From Pseudarthrobacter enclensis (GTDB lineage: Bacteria > Actinomycetota > Actinomycetes > Actinomycetales > Micrococcaceae), in the NCBI RefSeq assembly GCF_030811655.1, contig NZ_JAUSRE010000003.1:1-64000 (forward strand): 64,000 nt of DNA, given 5' to 3'. Of the stretch, positions 53,233-63,377 are shown piece after piece; position 1 is the first letter of the stretch; each line of letters opens with the position of its first letter. The notes below the pieces were generated by a model. It searched no databases. It saw only the letters and a program-made list of their open reading frames with translations, and had not been told where the DNA came from. The translations under genes were made by a program, and so were the position numbers.

Positions 53233-53538
53233 CTACGCGAGCGGACCGCCGAAGATGTCGATGGTGCCTTCTTTGAGGGTGACAATCGCACGCTTGGTGT
53301 TCTTGCGGGTACCCCATCCGAATTTGGTGCGCTTGCGCTTACCGGCACGGTTGATGGTGTTGATCGATTCGACCTTGACGGAGAAGATCTTCTCCACGGC
53401 CAGCTTGATCTCGGTCTTGTTCGAACGGGGGTCCACCAGGAAGGTGTACTTGCCCTCGTCGATCAGGCCGTAGCTCTTTTCCGATACGACGGGTGCAAGC
53501 ACGACGTCGCGGGGATCCTTGATGGTGGCTGCACTCAC
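53233..53538 (-). CDS. rplW: 50S ribosomal protein L23
   Basis: 101 residues. Exit-tunnel protein and docking site for trigger factor and [24 protein letters not shown] and [19 protein letters not shown] are typical. GTG start overlapping the rplD stop by 4 nt. Confidence 0.98.
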   Translation of the reverse strand: MSAATIKDPRDVVLAPVVSEKSYGLIDEGKYTFLVDPRSNKTEIKLAVEKIFSVKVESINTINRAGKRKRTKFGWGTRKNTKRAIVTLKEGTIDIFGGPLA

Positions 53539-54155
53539 TTGGCATCCTCCTCGTTCTTTGCTGCCTTAGCGGCAACGAATGCGTCGTAGGCAGCCTTGGT
53601 GAAGACAACGTCATCAGAGACGAGAACGTCGTAGGTGTTCAGCTGGTCTGCGTACAGAACGTGAACGCCGGCGAGGTTGCGCACGGAGAGTGCAGCAACG
53701 TCGTTATCGCGCTCGATGACGACCAGCAGGTTCTTGCGGTCGGAGACACCGCGAAGCGTCGCCAGAGCGGTCTTGGAGGACGGCTTGTCGCCCGCAACCA
53801 GCTCGGAGACAACGTGGATACGACCGTTGCGGGCCCGGTCAGACAGTGCGCCGCGGAGTGCAGCAGCAATCATCTTCTTGGGGGTCCGCTGGCTGTAGTC
53901 ACGCGGGGTGGGACCGTGGACAATGCCACCGCCGGTCATGTGCGGAGCGCGGACGGAACCCTGACGGGCGCGGCCGGTGCCCTTCTGCTTGAACGGCTTG
54001 CGTCCTGCACCGGAAACTTCAGCGCGGGTCTTGGTCTTGTGGGTTCCCTGGCGGGCAGCAGCGAGCTGGGCAACGACAACCTGGTGCAGCAGCGGCACGT
54101 TGGTCTGAACGTCGAAGATCTCTGCAGGCAGGTCAACCTGGACAGTGTTAGCCAT
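53535..54155 (-). CDS. rplD: 50S ribosomal protein L4
   Basis: 206 residues. Tunnel protein; in proteobacteria it autoregulates the S10 operon, unproven here. [23 protein letters not shown] is the conserved rRNA-binding loop and [15 protein letters not shown] follows. 4 nt after rplC. Confidence 0.98.
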   Translation of the reverse strand: MANTVQVDLPAEIFDVQTNVPLLHQVVVAQLAAARQGTHKTKTRAEVSGAGRKPFKQKGTGRARQGSVRAPHMTGGGIVHGPTPRDYSQRTPKKMIAAALRGALSDRARNGRIHVVSELVAGDKPSSKTALATLRGVSDRKNLLVVIERDNDVAALSVRNLAGVHVLYADQLNTYDVLVSDDVVFTKAAYDAFVAAKAAKNEEDAK

Positions 54156-54159
54156 TGAA

Positions 54160-54810
54160 CTAGGCTCCCTTCACGGCGGTACGTACGAAGACGACCTGGC
54201 CGCGGGCACCGGGAACGGCACCCTTGATCAGGAGCAGCGACTTCTCGACGTCAACCGCGTGAACGGTGAGGTTCAGCGTGGTGTGACGAACGGCGCCCAT
54301 GCGGCCGGCCATTCTCATGCCCTTGAAGACGCGGCTCGGGGTGGATGCGCCACCGATTGAACCGGGCTTACGGTGGTTCTTGTGGGCACCGTGGGAAGCA
54401 CCAACGCCGTGGAAGCCGTGACGCTTCATAACACCGGCGAAGCCCTTACCCTTGGTGGTGCCGATGACGTCGATCTTCTGGCCGGCTTCGAAGAGCTCTA
54501 CGGAGAGCTCCTGGCCCAGCTCGTACTCGGCAGCATCTGCGGTACGGAGTTCGACGACGTGGCGGCGAGGCGTGACGCCTGCCTTCTCAAAGTGACCAGC
54601 CAGCGGCTTGGTGACCTTGCGGGGATCGATCTGGCCGTAGCCGATCTGAACGGCGACGTAACCATCAACTTCTGCGTTGCGCAGCTGGGTGATGACGTTC
54701 GAGTCTGCCTGGACCACAGTGACGGGGATGAGCTTGTTGTTCTCGTCCCAGACCTGGGTCATGCCGAGCTTCGTGCCCAGCAGGCCCTTTACGTTACGGG
54801 TTGCGGTCAT
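54160..54810 (-). CDS. rplC: 50S ribosomal protein L3
   Basis: 216 residues. [20 protein letters not shown] and the central loop [20 protein letters not shown] near the peptidyl-transferase centre are conserved. 17 nt after rpsJ. Confidence 0.99.
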   Translation of the reverse strand: MTATRNVKGLLGTKLGMTQVWDENNKLIPVTVVQADSNVITQLRNAEVDGYVAVQIGYGQIDPRKVTKPLAGHFEKAGVTPRRHVVELRTADAAEYELGQELSVELFEAGQKIDVIGTTKGKGFAGVMKRHGFHGVGASHGAHKNHRKPGSIGGASTPSRVFKGMRMAGRMGAVRHTTLNLTVHAVDVEKSLLLIKGAVPGARGQVVFVRTAVKGA

Positions 54811-54827
54811 AGTTTCTCAGCACCTCC

Positions 54828-55136
54828 CTACAGCTTGATTTCGATGTTCACGTCAGCCGGCAGGTCGAGACGCATGAGCGAGTCAACAGCCTTCGGCGTG
54901 GGATCGATGATGTCGATAAGACGCTTGTGCGTGCGCATTTCAAAGTGCTCGCGGCTGTCCTTGTACTTGTGCGGAGAGCGGATTACGCAGTACACGTTCT
55001 TCTCCGTGGGCAGCGGCACGGGGCCAACTACCGTTGCGCCTGCGCGCGTGACCGTCTCAACGATCTTCCGTGCTGAAACGTCAATGACCTCGTGGTCGTA
55101 TGACTTCAGCCGGATGCGGATTTTTTGTCCCGCCAT
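54828..55136 (-). CDS. rpsJ: 30S ribosomal protein S10
   Basis: 102 residues. Head protein, and NusG/NusB partner in antitermination in other bacteria. [36 protein letters not shown] and [19 protein letters not shown] are near-invariant. First gene of the S10 operon, with a leader or promoter region upstream. Confidence 0.99.
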
Positions 55137-55531
55137 GTCGCCTGACTCTCTTTCAGTCTGTGCTTCCCCGGTTTAGGGCTGCCCTGTTCACTTTCTCGTT
55201 GTATGGCTGCCGAAGCATTTGAGGTCGTAACCACCATCCGCCGCACAAGCTGAATCCGGATAAATCCGGGTTCCTCAACCTGCCGGCGCAACCGACCCCC
55301 GCGGTCGGGCGTGTCGCGCTGAACACGCATACAAATCCGCAAATCCATTGGGGTGGGTTATGTTTGGTCTTCAACTTGGACCCTGCACCCGGCATTATCC
55401 GGATCGGGACGCGAAGAAGCGCTTGAACAACTCATCTAGTATGCCGGAAAACCACAGCAGATGCGAATCGGCTCCAGCACCACCCTCCTGCGGCCATTGC
55501 CGTGGGCAGGAACGGGCTGGATGATAGGGGC
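55137..55531. other. 395-nt gene-free region between rpsJ and the beta-glucosidase gene
   Basis: Should hold the divergent promoters for the S10 operon and the glucosidase. I see no convincing -35/-10 pair on either strand. Notable is the direct repeat ATCCGG-ATAA-ATCCGG near 55255-55270 and an AT-richer stretch around 55320-55375. No catabolite-type or LacI-type operator can be named with confidence. Confidence 0.5.
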
Positions 55532-56968
55532 ATGACCCTGGAAGGCACTGAATCGGTGACGGAACTGGCCGGGCGCGTGCCGCCGTCGTTCACCCTTGGC
55601 GTCGCTGCTGCGGCGTTCCAGATCGAAGGCGGAGTCAAAGCAGGGGGCCGCGGCCCCTCGGGATGGGATGCGTTCGCGGAGAAACCCGGCACGATCATGG
55701 ACGGGCACTCCCCCGCCGTGGCCTGCGACCATTACAACAGGCTGCCGGAGGACGTAGCCCTGCTCAAGGAGCTGGGGGTCGATTCCTACCGGTTCTCCCT
55801 GTCGTGGCCACGGATCCAGCCGGACGGGCAGGGCAGCTTCAACACGGAAGGCCTGGACTTCTACGACCGCCTGATTGACCAGCTCCTTGACGCCGGCATC
55901 TCTCCCATGGCAACCCTCTACCACTGGGACACCCCCTTGCCGCTCGAGCATCGCGGCGGCTGGCTGAACCGTGATACGGCCAAACGGTTTGGCGAGTACG
56001 CCAGTGCCGCCGGGGAGCGGTTCGGGGACCGCGTGGCCCAATGGGTCACCCTCAACGAACCCGTCTCGGTCACCCTGAACGGATATGCACTGGGCGTGCA
56101 TGCCCCGGGCCGCCGGTTGATGTTCAATGCACTTCCCGCCGTCCACCACCAGCTCCTGGCACACGGGCTCGGAGTGCAGGCGCTGCGGGCAGCGGGCGTA
56201 GCCGGCGGCGTGGGCATCACCAACCTCCACTCCCCCGTCAGGCCCGCCAGCCGGAAGGTCGGTGACCGGCTCGTTGCCCACCTCTACGACCTGCTGATGA
56301 ACAGGGTCTATGCCGACCCCGTCCTGCTGGGCCGGTACCCCTCGTTGCCGTTGTACGCCAGGCCCTGGCTGCGCTCCATTGGAAAAATCTCCGATGCGGA
56401 TCTCAAGACGATCCACCAGCCCCTGGACTTCTACGGACTCAACTACTACTTCCCCGTCAAGGTGGCCCTGGGACCGGGCATCACCCCGATGCCAGCCGAC
56501 ATGCACCAGGAACTCGCCAAGCTGCCCTTCCATGAGGTGGGCTACCCGGAGTTCGGCAGCACGGGGTTCGGCTGGCCTGTGGCACCGGAGCACCTGGGCA
56601 TCGTGCTCCAGGAATTGCGGGACCGCTACGGGCAGGCCCTTCCCCCGGTGTATATCACCGAGGGCGGCGCGAGCTTCCCGGAACCAGACCGCGTTTCCGG
56701 GACGCTCGAAGATTCGGAGCGCGTGGACTATCTCGCGACGCACCTTGGCGCAGCGCTTGAGGCCACTGCCCCCGGCGGCAACGCGGAAGGCGTGGACCTG
56801 CGCGGCTATTACGTGTGGACGCTCATGGACAACTTTGAGTGGGCCGCAGGCTATTCGCAGCGTTTCGGCCTGGTCCACGTGGACTTCGATTCGCTGCAGC
56901 GAACTCCGAAGAGGTCCTTCTACTGGTACCAGGCGCTGTCCCGCGCGCGCAGCAAGCGGCAGGGCTAG
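55532..56968 (+). CDS. GH1 beta-glucosidase
   Basis: 478 residues, (beta/alpha)8 retaining glycosidase hydrolysing beta-glucosides, probably cytoplasmic since no signal peptide is seen. Acid/base Glu176 lies in TLNEP. The nucleophile Glu377 lies in YITEGGA, where most GH1 enzymes have TENG. FTLGVAAAAFQIEG and YHWDTPLPLE match the family, and DNFEWAAGYSQRFGLVHVDF is the C-terminal signature. ATG 55532 chosen from AGGGG just upstream and the domain start. The gene stands alone; mntH converges on it. Confidence 0.95.
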   Translation: MTLEGTESVTELAGRVPPSFTLGVAAAAFQIEGGVKAGGRGPSGWDAFAEKPGTIMDGHSPAVACDHYNRLPEDVALLKELGVDSYRFSLSWPRIQPDGQGSFNTEGLDFYDRLIDQLLDAGISPMATLYHWDTPLPLEHRGGWLNRDTAKRFGEYASAAGERFGDRVAQWVTLNEPVSVTLNGYALGVHAPGRRLMFNALPAVHHQLLAHGLGVQALRAAGVAGGVGITNLHSPVRPASRKVGDRLVAHLYDLLMNRVYADPVLLGRYPSLPLYARPWLRSIGKISDADLKTIHQPLDFYGLNYYFPVKVALGPGITPMPADMHQELAKLPFHEVGYPEFGSTGFGWPVAPEHLGIVLQELRDRYGQALPPVYITEGGASFPEPDRVSGTLEDSERVDYLATHLGAALEATAPGGNAEGVDLRGYYVWTLMDNFEWAAGYSQRFGLVHVDFDSLQRTPKRSFYWYQALSRARSKRQG

Positions 56969-56974
56969 CCCCCG

Positions 56975-58225
56975 TCAGCCGCGGCCCATCAGCGTGAGGA
57001 AGATCAGGACGCAGTTCAGGCCCACGATCAGGGTGGCACTTGTCCAGCCGGCAATCCGCAGCGGCTTGGAGTCGGCGTGAATCCCCATCACTTCCCGGCT
57101 GCCCGTGAGGCGGATCAGCGGAATGAGGGCGAACGGGATACCAAAACTCAGGAGAACCTGGCTGAGGACCAACGCCAGTGTGGGCTCGACGCCGGCACCC
57201 AGGACCACCAGCGCCGGAACCAGCGTGACGGTGCGGCGGACCATCAGCGGGATCCTCGTCTTCAGCAGGCCGCCCATGATGGTGGCCCCGGCGTAGCATC
57301 CCACCGACGTGGATGCCAGCCCTGAAGCCAGGAGACCTACAGCGAAGACGACGCCGATAACCGGCCCGAGTGCCGACGTGACAGCTGCGTGCGCACCGGC
57401 GATAGTATCGGTCCCCTCCACGCCCCGGAGGCTGGTGGCAGCCAACAGCAGCATCGCGACGTTCACGACGCCGGCAAGCACCAGGGCGCCTGCGACATCA
57501 ACGCGCGTAGCGCGGATTAGTCGGGTCCTTACCCGGGGGTCGCTGGAAAATCCGTGCCGGTCACGCGCGAGGGCGGAGTGCAGGTAGATGGCGTGTGGCA
57601 TGACGGTGGCTCCAAGCATGCTCGCTGCAAGCAAGACGGTGTCGGATCCCTCGAAGCGGGGGACGAGTCCGGCCAGGGCGCCGCCGACGTCCGGCGGAGC
57701 TACGAACAGGCCCGAGACGAAGCCCACGGCGATCACGCCCAGAAGGGTCAGGATAGCGAGCTCAAAAGACCTTTGGCTGCGGCGCGACTGCAGCGTCAGG
57801 AGCACCATGGAGGCCACTCCAATCACGACGCCGCCAGCCAGCAGGGGCAGGCCGAACAGCAGGTTGAGCGCCACGGCCCCGCCGATGACCTCGGCCATGT
57901 CGGTGGCTCCGGCAACCACCTCGGCCTGCAGCCAGTAGGCGCGGCGGCGCTTGGTTCCCAGTCGCCTGCCCAGGATCTCCGGCAGGCTCATCCCGGTGGC
58001 AAGTCCCAACTTGGCGGACTGGTACTGGATCAGTACGGCCATGGCATTGGCGCCCACCAGGACCCACACCAGCAGGTATCCGAAGTTCGCTCCTGCGGTC
58101 AGGTTCGCCGCGACATTTCCCGGGTCCACGTAGGCGATAGCTGCCACGAACGCCGGCCCAAGCAGCAGGAGGCGTGACCAGGCCTTCTTGGTGGCGGGTT
58201 TCGCCGTCATGGTTGGAACAGCCAT
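56975..58225 (-). CDS. mntH: Nramp-family Mn2+/divalent metal transporter
   Basis: 416 residues with 11 predicted helices. Proton-coupled uptake of Mn2+ (or Fe2+). Helix 1 has the metal-binding DPGN (34-37), helix 6 has MPHAIYLHSAL, and QYQSAKLGLATGMSLPE is the conserved loop. An ATG five codons further in is an alternative start. A 16-bp dyad about 50 nt upstream may be an MntR/DtxR-type operator. Converges on the glucosidase gene with a 6-nt gap and no clear terminator. Confidence 0.94.
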   Translation of the reverse strand: MAVPTMTAKPATKKAWSRLLLLGPAFVAAIAYVDPGNVAANLTAGANFGYLLVWVLVGANAMAVLIQYQSAKLGLATGMSLPEILGRRLGTKRRRAYWLQAEVVAGATDMAEVIGGAVALNLLFGLPLLAGGVVIGVASMVLLTLQSRRSQRSFELAILTLLGVIAVGFVSGLFVAPPDVGGALAGLVPRFEGSDTVLLAASMLGATVMPHAIYLHSALARDRHGFSSDPRVRTRLIRATRVDVAGALVLAGVVNVAMLLLAATSLRGVEGTDTIAGAHAAVTSALGPVIGVVFAVGLLASGLASTSVGCYAGATIMGGLLKTRIPLMVRRTVTLVPALVVLGAGVEPTLALVLSQVLLSFGIPFALIPLIRLTGSREVMGIHADSKPLRIAGWTSATLIVGLNCVLIFLTLMGRG

Positions 58226-58273
58226 CAGGTGTCCTCGTCGTTGGGGGCGTTACTAAGACGAGGATACCGCGAA

Positions 58274-58289
58274 TTTAGGTCTACCGAAA
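58274..58289 (-). promoter_or_regulatory. Candidate metalloregulator operator upstream of mntH
   Basis: TTTAGGT-CT-ACCGAAA is a 7+7 dyad matching at 6 of 7 positions, 49 nt before the mntH start. The TTAGGT half is the core half-site of DtxR/IdeR-type boxes. Regulation by Mn2+ through an MntR-like repressor is inferred. Confidence 0.45.
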
Positions 58290-58330
58290 AGTAGGAATAA
58301 GGCACACCTGTACCGGGGCGCCGGCTGCAG

Positions 58331-58456
58331 CTACTGGTTCTTGTTTGCCCGGTTGATCCGCTTGGCACGGTCGATCTCGTGGCGGAAGTTTCGTCTGACC
58401 CAGAACACCCCGGCCACGACGGCAACCGCGATAATGAGGAATATCAGCCATCCCAT
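58331..58456 (-). CDS. 41-residue single-span membrane peptide
   Basis: Reads MGWLIFLIIAVAVVAGVFWV then a strongly basic tail RRNFRHEIDRAKRINRANKN plus Gln. AAAGGAGCTC gives an excellent ribosome-binding site 7-8 nt before the ATG. One N-terminal helix and a charged cytoplasmic end are expected. No family recognised. It lies between tuf and mntH on the same strand. The good ribosome-binding site and typical membrane-peptide composition support it as real. Confidence 0.7.
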   Translation of the reverse strand: MGWLIFLIIAVAVVAGVFWVRRNFRHEIDRAKRINRANKNQ

Positions 58457-58498
58457 AATGAGCTCCTTTCGGTGCTGCAACAGTATCAGGGCAAAAAG

Positions 58499-58529
58499 AA
58501 AGCCCCGCTGCTCGAAGCAGCGGGGCTTT
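58499..58529 (-). terminator. Terminator of tuf
   Basis: AAAGCCCCGCTGCT (58499-58512) and AGCAGCGGGGCTTT (58516-58529) are perfect 14-bp complements with a 3-nt loop; UCUUUUUG follows on minus. Confidence 0.93.
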
Positions 58530-58580
58530 CCTGTGGATTCAGCGTGGGCCGTGGCCCGGCAGAACCTTGATCAACAAGGA

Positions 58581-59771
58581 CTACTTGATGATCTTGGTAA
58601 CGCGTCCCGAACCAACGGTGCGGCCGCCTTCGCGGATTGCGAAGCCGAGGCCCTCTTCCATAGCGATGGGCTGGATGAGCGCAACGGTCATCTCAGTGTT
58701 GTCGCCGGGCATAACCATTTCCGTGCCCTCGGGCAGGGTGATAACGCCGGTTACGTCCGTGGTACGGAAATAGAACTGCGGGCGGTAGTTGGAGTAGAAC
58801 GGGTTGTGACGTCCGCCTTCGTCCTTGGAGAGGATGTAGACGTTGGCCTCGAAGTCGGTGTGCGGGGTGATGGAACCCGGCTTGACGACAACCTGGCCAC
58901 GCTCGACATCGTCGCGCTTCAGACCACGGAGCAGGAGGCCACAGTTCTCGCCGGCCCATGCTTCGTCGAGCTGCTTGTGGAACATCTCGATACCAGTAAC
59001 CGTGGTCTTCTGGACCGGGCGGATACCAACGATCTCGACCTCAGAGTTGATGGCGAGGGTTCCACGCTCGGCGCGGCCCGTAACAACGGTGCCACGGCCG
59101 GTGATGGTGAAGACGTCCTCGATCGGCATCAGGAACGGCTTGTCACGGTCACGTACGGGGTCCGGAACAGACTCGTCGACAGCAGCCATCAGGTCCTCAA
59201 CGGACTTGACCCACTCCGGGTCGCCTTCCAGGGCCTTGAGGCCGGAAACGCGGACAACCGGAGCGTTGTCGCCATCGAAGCCCTGCGAGCTCAGGAGCTC
59301 ACGAACTTCCATTTCGACGAGGTCCAGCAGTTCCTCATCGTCAACCATGTCAGCCTTGTTCAGAGCGACCAGCAGGTAGGGAACACCAACCTGGCGGGCG
59401 AGCAGAACGTGCTCACGGGTCTGAGCCATCGGGCCGTCGGTAGCAGCAACCACGAGGATTGCGCCGTCCATCTGGGCAGCACCGGTGATCATGTTCTTGA
59501 TGTAGTCAGCGTGGCCGGGGGCGTCAACGTGTGCGTAGTGACGCTTCTCGGTCTGGTACTCCACGTGGGAGATGTTGATGGTAATACCGCGCTGACGCTC
59601 TTCGGGTGCAGAGTCGATCGACGCGAAGTCACGCTTCTCGTTGAGAGTCGGGTACTTGTCGTACAGCACCTTGGAAATGGCGGCCGTCAGCGTCGTCTTA
59701 CCGTGGTCAACGTGACCAATGGTGCCGATGTTGACGTGCGGCTTAGTCCGCTCGAACTTTGCCTTTGCCAC
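58581..59771 (-). CDS. tuf: Elongation factor Tu
   Basis: 396 residues. Delivers aminoacyl-tRNA to the ribosomal A site. GTPase motifs: GHVDHGKTT (19-27), DAPGH and NKAD. The C-terminal domains end [14 protein letters not shown]. An AGGAGG site precedes the start. Transcribed from its own promoter candidate downstream of fusA and closed by a strong terminator. Confidence 0.99.
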   Translation of the reverse strand: MAKAKFERTKPHVNIGTIGHVDHGKTTLTAAISKVLYDKYPTLNEKRDFASIDSAPEERQRGITINISHVEYQTEKRHYAHVDAPGHADYIKNMITGAAQMDGAILVVAATDGPMAQTREHVLLARQVGVPYLLVALNKADMVDDEELLDLVEMEVRELLSSQGFDGDNAPVVRVSGLKALEGDPEWVKSVEDLMAAVDESVPDPVRDRDKPFLMPIEDVFTITGRGTVVTGRAERGTLAINSEVEIVGIRPVQKTTVTGIEMFHKQLDEAWAGENCGLLLRGLKRDDVERGQVVVKPGSITPHTDFEANVYILSKDEGGRHNPFYSNYRPQFYFRTTDVTGVITLPEGTEMVMPGDNTEMTVALIQPIAMEEGLGFAIREGGRTVGSGRVTKIIK

Positions 59772-59840
59772 AGGTTCCTCCTAGAACGTTTTCAAATGAC
59801 ATACCCTCCTGCCGCTCTTGTCGCGGCAGAAACTCAGGTA

Positions 59841-59870
59841 AGTCTACTTGGGGGGCTTTGGATTGGTGAA
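59841..59870 (-). promoter_or_regulatory. Candidate promoter of tuf
   Basis: On minus, TTCACC (59865-59870) and TAGACT (59841-59846) are 18 nt apart, about 70 nt upstream of the tuf start. Weak -35, good actinobacterial -10. Confidence 0.45.
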
Positions 59871-59912
59871 ATTGCAGATTCAGGAACTAATACTAGTCCC
59901 TAGAGCCTGTTC

Positions 59913-59959
59913 GTGCAGATGGCCGGAATCCGGTCTGGACCGTAGCCGGCCACCTGCAC
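59913..59959 (-). other. Inverted repeat between fusA and tuf
   Basis: GTGCAGATGGCCGG (59913-59926) and CCGGCCACCTGCAC (59946-59959) match at 13 of 14 positions around a 19-nt loop. No U-tract follows. It may stabilise the 3' end of the rpsL-rpsG-fusA message or attenuate read-through into tuf. Confidence 0.55.
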
Positions 59960-60020
59960 CGGCTGTGCTTTCCGTTGCCGGCAAGCGCACCCGAGTTTGT
60001 TGCTTTGAGAAGTCCGGAGA

Positions 60021-62135
60021 CTATTCGCCGCGGGTCTTCTGGATGATCTCGTCGGCAACTGCCTTCGGGACCTCGGCGTAGCTGTTGAAGGTCATGGAGT
60101 ACACAGCGCGGCCCTGGGTCTTGGAGCGCAGGTCACCGATGTAGCCGAACATGCCGGACAGCGGAACGTGCGCACGGATGACCTTGACGCCCTGTGCATC
60201 TTCCATGGACTGCATCTGGCCACGGCGGGAGTTGAGGTCACCGATAACTTCACCCATGTATTCCTCAGGGGTGCGGACCTCTACATCCATCAGCGGTTCA
60301 AGCAGTACAGGGTTCGCCTTGCGTGCAGCTTCCTTGAAAGCCATACGGCCGGCGATCTTGAACGCCATTTCCGAAGAGTCAACATCGTGGTATGCGCCGT
60401 CGATCAGCGTGGCCTTGATGCCGACAACCGGGTATCCGGCCAGGACGCCGTCGTTCAGTGCGTCCTGGATGCCCGCGTCAACAGACGGGATGTACTCACG
60501 GGGAACGCGGCCACCGGTGACCTTGTTCTCGAACTCGTACAGCTCGCCCTCGGCGGTGTCCAGCGGCTCGATCGCGATCTGGATCTTTGCGAACTGACCC
60601 GAACCACCGGTCTGCTTCTTGTGCGTGTAGTCGTGGCGTTCGACGGCGCGCTTGATGGTTTCGCGGTAGGCAACCTGGGGCTTGCCCACGTTTGCCTCGA
60701 CCTTGAATTCGCGGCGCATGCGGTCCACCAGGATGTCCAGGTGGAGCTCGCCCATGCCGGCGATGATGGTCTGGCCGGTGTCTTCGTTGAGGGACACCTG
60801 GAAGGTGGGGTCCTCAGCGGAGAGCTTCTGGATGGCCGTGGAGAGCTTCTCCTGGTCGCCCTTGGTGTTCGGCTCGATGGCAACCGAGATCACGGGCTCC
60901 GGGAAGCTCATGGACTCGAGCACGATCTGGTTGTTGGCATCACACAGGGTGTCACCCGTGGTGGTGTCCTTCAGGCCGATGGCTGCGTAGATGTGGCCGG
61001 CGGTAGCGCCCTCAACGGGCATTTCCTTGTTGGCGTGCATCTGGAACAGCTTGCCGATGCGCTCCTTCTTGCCCTTGGTGGAGTTGACCACCTGGGCGCC
61101 TGCTTCCACGTGACCGGAGTACACGCGGATGAAGGTGAGCTGGCCGAAGAAGGGGTGAGCAGCAATCTTGAATGCCAGGGCCGAGAACGGCTCCTCGGCG
61201 GAAGGCTTGCGGGTCAGTTCCTTCTCTTCGTCGCGGGGGTCGTGGCCGACCATCGGGGGGACGTCCAGCGGGTTCGGCAGGTAGTCCACAACTGCGTCGA
61301 GCATGGGCTGAACGCCACGGTTCTTGAATGCGGAACCGCAGAAGATCGGGTAGAGCTCGGAGTTGATGGTCATCTTGCGGATGCCGGCCTTGAGCTCGTC
61401 GATCGAGATCTCTTCACCCTCGAGGTACTTCTCCATGAGTTCCTCGGACGACTCGGCGACGGTCTCAACGAGGTTCGCGCGGTATTCCTCAGCCTTTTCC
61501 TGAAGGTCAGCCGGGATCTCGCGGATCTCGTACTTGGCACCCATGGTGACGTCACCCTTGGCATCGCCGGGCCACACCAGGGCGCGCATGTAGAGCAGGT
61601 CGACGACGCCGATGAAGTCGTTCTCGGCACCGATAGGCAGCTGCATGACCAGCGGCTTGGCACCGAGGCGGCTGATGATGGTGTCTACGGTGAAGTAGAA
61701 GTCAGCACCCAGCTTGTCCATCTTGTTGACGAAGCAGATACGCGGGACGTTGTACTTGTCAGCCTGGCGCCACACGGTCTCGGACTGCGGCTCAACGCCT
61801 TCCTTGCCATCGAAGACGGCAACTGCACCGTCGAGGACGCGCAGGGAGCGCTCAACCTCAACCGTGAAGTCCACGTGGCCGGGGGTGTCGATGATGTTGA
61901 TCTGGTTGTTTTCCCAGAAGCAGGTCACGGCGGCAGACGTGATGGTGATGCCGCGTTCCTTTTCCTGTTCCATCCAGTCGGTGGTCGAAGCGCCGTCGTG
62001 CGTTTCGCCGATCTTGTGGTTCACACCCGTGTAGAACAGGATGCGCTCGGTTGTGGTGGTCTTGCCGGCATCAATGTGGGCCATGATGCCGATGTTGCGG
62101 ACCTTGCTAAGGTCGGTAAGCACGTCCTGTGCCAC
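60021..62135 (-). CDS. fusA: Elongation factor G
   Basis: 704 residues. GTPase that drives translocation. [12 protein letters not shown] (P-loop, 19-30), DTPGHVDFT and NKMD are visible, followed by domains II-V. The C-terminus reads [17 protein letters not shown] start. Third gene of the str operon; a 12-bp stem-loop lies between rpsG and fusA. Confidence 0.99.
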   Translation of the reverse strand: MAQDVLTDLSKVRNIGIMAHIDAGKTTTTERILFYTGVNHKIGETHDGASTTDWMEQEKERGITITSAAVTCFWENNQINIIDTPGHVDFTVEVERSLRVLDGAVAVFDGKEGVEPQSETVWRQADKYNVPRICFVNKMDKLGADFYFTVDTIISRLGAKPLVMQLPIGAENDFIGVVDLLYMRALVWPGDAKGDVTMGAKYEIREIPADLQEKAEEYRANLVETVAESSEELMEKYLEGEEISIDELKAGIRKMTINSELYPIFCGSAFKNRGVQPMLDAVVDYLPNPLDVPPMVGHDPRDEEKELTRKPSAEEPFSALAFKIAAHPFFGQLTFIRVYSGHVEAGAQVVNSTKGKKERIGKLFQMHANKEMPVEGATAGHIYAAIGLKDTTTGDTLCDANNQIVLESMSFPEPVISVAIEPNTKGDQEKLSTAIQKLSAEDPTFQVSLNEDTGQTIIAGMGELHLDILVDRMRREFKVEANVGKPQVAYRETIKRAVERHDYTHKKQTGGSGQFAKIQIAIEPLDTAEGELYEFENKVTGGRVPREYIPSVDAGIQDALNDGVLAGYPVVGIKATLIDGAYHDVDSSEMAFKIAGRMAFKEAARKANPVLLEPLMDVEVRTPEEYMGEVIGDLNSRRGQMQSMEDAQGVKVIRAHVPLSGMFGYIGDLRSKTQGRAVYSMTFNSYAEVPKAVADEIIQKTRGE

Positions 62136-62165
62136 GGGGTCTCCTTTTGGGATGGACTACACGTT

Positions 62166-62193
62166 CGCCGCCGGCTCGGTTGAGCCGGCGGCG
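62166..62193 (-). other. Stem-loop between rpsG and fusA
   Basis: CGCCGCCGGCTC (62166-62177) and GAGCCGGCGGCG (62182-62193) are perfect 12-bp complements with a GGTT loop. No U-tract. In proteobacteria the str operon is regulated by S7 in the rpsL-rpsG gap, which here is 1 nt; this hairpin might serve a comparable or an RNA-processing role. Confidence 0.6.
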
Positions 62194-62204
62194 TCCGGGG
62201 AGTA

Positions 62205-62675
62205 TTACCAGCGGTAGTGTGCGAAGGCCTTGTTGGACTCGGCCATCTTGTGGGTGTCTTCGCGACGCTTCACAGCGGCACCGAGACCGTTGGACGCATC
62301 CAGGATTTCGTTCTGGAGGCGTTCGGTCATCGTCTTTTCGCGGCGGGCCTTGGAGTAGCCGACCAGCCACCGCAGGGCGAGTGCGGTGGAGCGGCCCGGC
62401 TTGACCTCAACCGGAACCTGGTAGGTGGCGCCACCGACACGGCGGGAGCGGACCTCGAGCGAAGGCTTGACGTTATCCATGGCCTTCTTCAGGGCTGCAA
62501 CGGGGTCGCCGCCGGACTTGGCGCGTGCGCCTTCGAGTGCACCGTAGACGATGCGCTCTGCCGTGGACTTCTTGCCGTCAACAAGCACCTTGTTGATGAG
62601 CTGGGTTACCAGCGGGGAACCGTATACCGGATCCGAAACGAGCGGCCGCTTGGGGGCCGGACCCTTGCGAGGCAT
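62205..62675 (-). CDS. rpsG: 30S ribosomal protein S7
   Basis: 156 residues. Nucleates assembly of the 30S head. [20 protein letters not shown] and [20 protein letters not shown] are characteristic, with the C-terminal TDHKM-type region reading [19 protein letters not shown]. 1 nt after rpsL. Confidence 0.99.
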   Translation of the reverse strand: MPRKGPAPKRPLVSDPVYGSPLVTQLINKVLVDGKKSTAERIVYGALEGARAKSGGDPVAALKKAMDNVKPSLEVRSRRVGGATYQVPVEVKPGRSTALALRWLVGYSKARREKTMTERLQNEILDASNGLGAAVKRREDTHKMAESNKAFAHYRW

Positions 62676-62676
62676 A

Positions 62677-63051
62677 TTACTTCTTCTCCATCTTTGCGCC
62701 GTAGCGGCTGCGGGCCTGCTTACGGTTCTTCACGCCCTGGGTATCGAGGGCGCCACGGACGATCTTGTAGCGGACACCCGGGAGGTCCTTAACACGACCA
62801 CCGCGAACGAGCACAATGGAGTGCTCCTGCAGGTTGTGGCCAACACCGGGGATGTAGGCGGTAACTTCCACGCCGCCGTTGAGGCGCACACGTGCCACCT
62901 TACGCAGAGCCGAGTTCGGCTTCTTCGGGGTGGTGGTGTAGACGCGGGTGCAAACACCGCGGCGCATGGGGCTGCCCTTAAGCGCGGGAGCCTTGGTCTT
63001 TGAGACCTTAGGCGTGCGGCCCTTGCGGACCAGCTGGTTAATCGTAGGCAC
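62677..63051 (-). CDS. rpsL: 30S ribosomal protein S12
   Basis: 124 residues from the GTG at 63051, matching the family exactly. Decoding-centre protein. Lys43 (TPKKPNS) and Lys88 (GRVKDLPG) are wild type, so no streptomycin-resistance substitution is seen at these sites. First gene of the str operon. Confidence 0.99.
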   Translation of the reverse strand: MPTINQLVRKGRTPKVSKTKAPALKGSPMRRGVCTRVYTTTPKKPNSALRKVARVRLNGGVEVTAYIPGVGHNLQEHSIVLVRGGRVKDLPGVRYKIVRGALDTQGVKNRKQARSRYGAKMEKK

Positions 63052-63332
63052 TCTCGTGTTCTCCGTTTTATCCGGAGTGGCTGTTTCCGGCCACTCTCCT
63101 GTTGCGTTGCCCCGCCGCCCGGGCCCTGAAGGAAATCTCCATGACGGCGAAGGCGAAGCCTTTAATAGTCGGATCGCACACCGGGCGGAACCTTCATTCC
63201 AACAGTTCCCCAGGCATGCAAAAATGTGGCATACGTTGCACAAGAACCCTGCAAACCGGAAACGTCGCTCTGGTCCAGCCTTTCAGCTGATACCGGCGCA
63301 CTCATCCACTGCCACAATAACAATTGGTAATA

Positions 63333-63362
63333 AGTCTAGCATGGACAGGCTCCATGCCTTAA
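63333..63362 (-). promoter_or_regulatory. Candidate promoter of rpsL-rpsG-fusA
   Basis: On minus, TTAAGG (63357-63362), 18 nt, then TAGACT (63333-63338), preceded by TGC to give an extended -10 (TGCTAGACT). Located between rpoC and rpsL. Confidence 0.5.
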
Positions 63363-63377
63363 TCGACGGGTTAAACG

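Noticed and set aside
58341..59903. A 520-codon open frame on plus opposite tuf
   Set aside because: Antisense artefact of tuf, also spanning the tuf terminator.
60168..62183. A 671-codon open frame on plus opposite fusA
   Set aside because: Antisense to a certain gene; it exists because of high GC codon structure. Composition (runs of [12 protein letters not shown] sequence) matches no family.
63052..63243. N-terminal extension of S12 upstream of 63051
   Set aside because: In frame but unlike any S12. The GTG at 63051 gives the exact family length and start.
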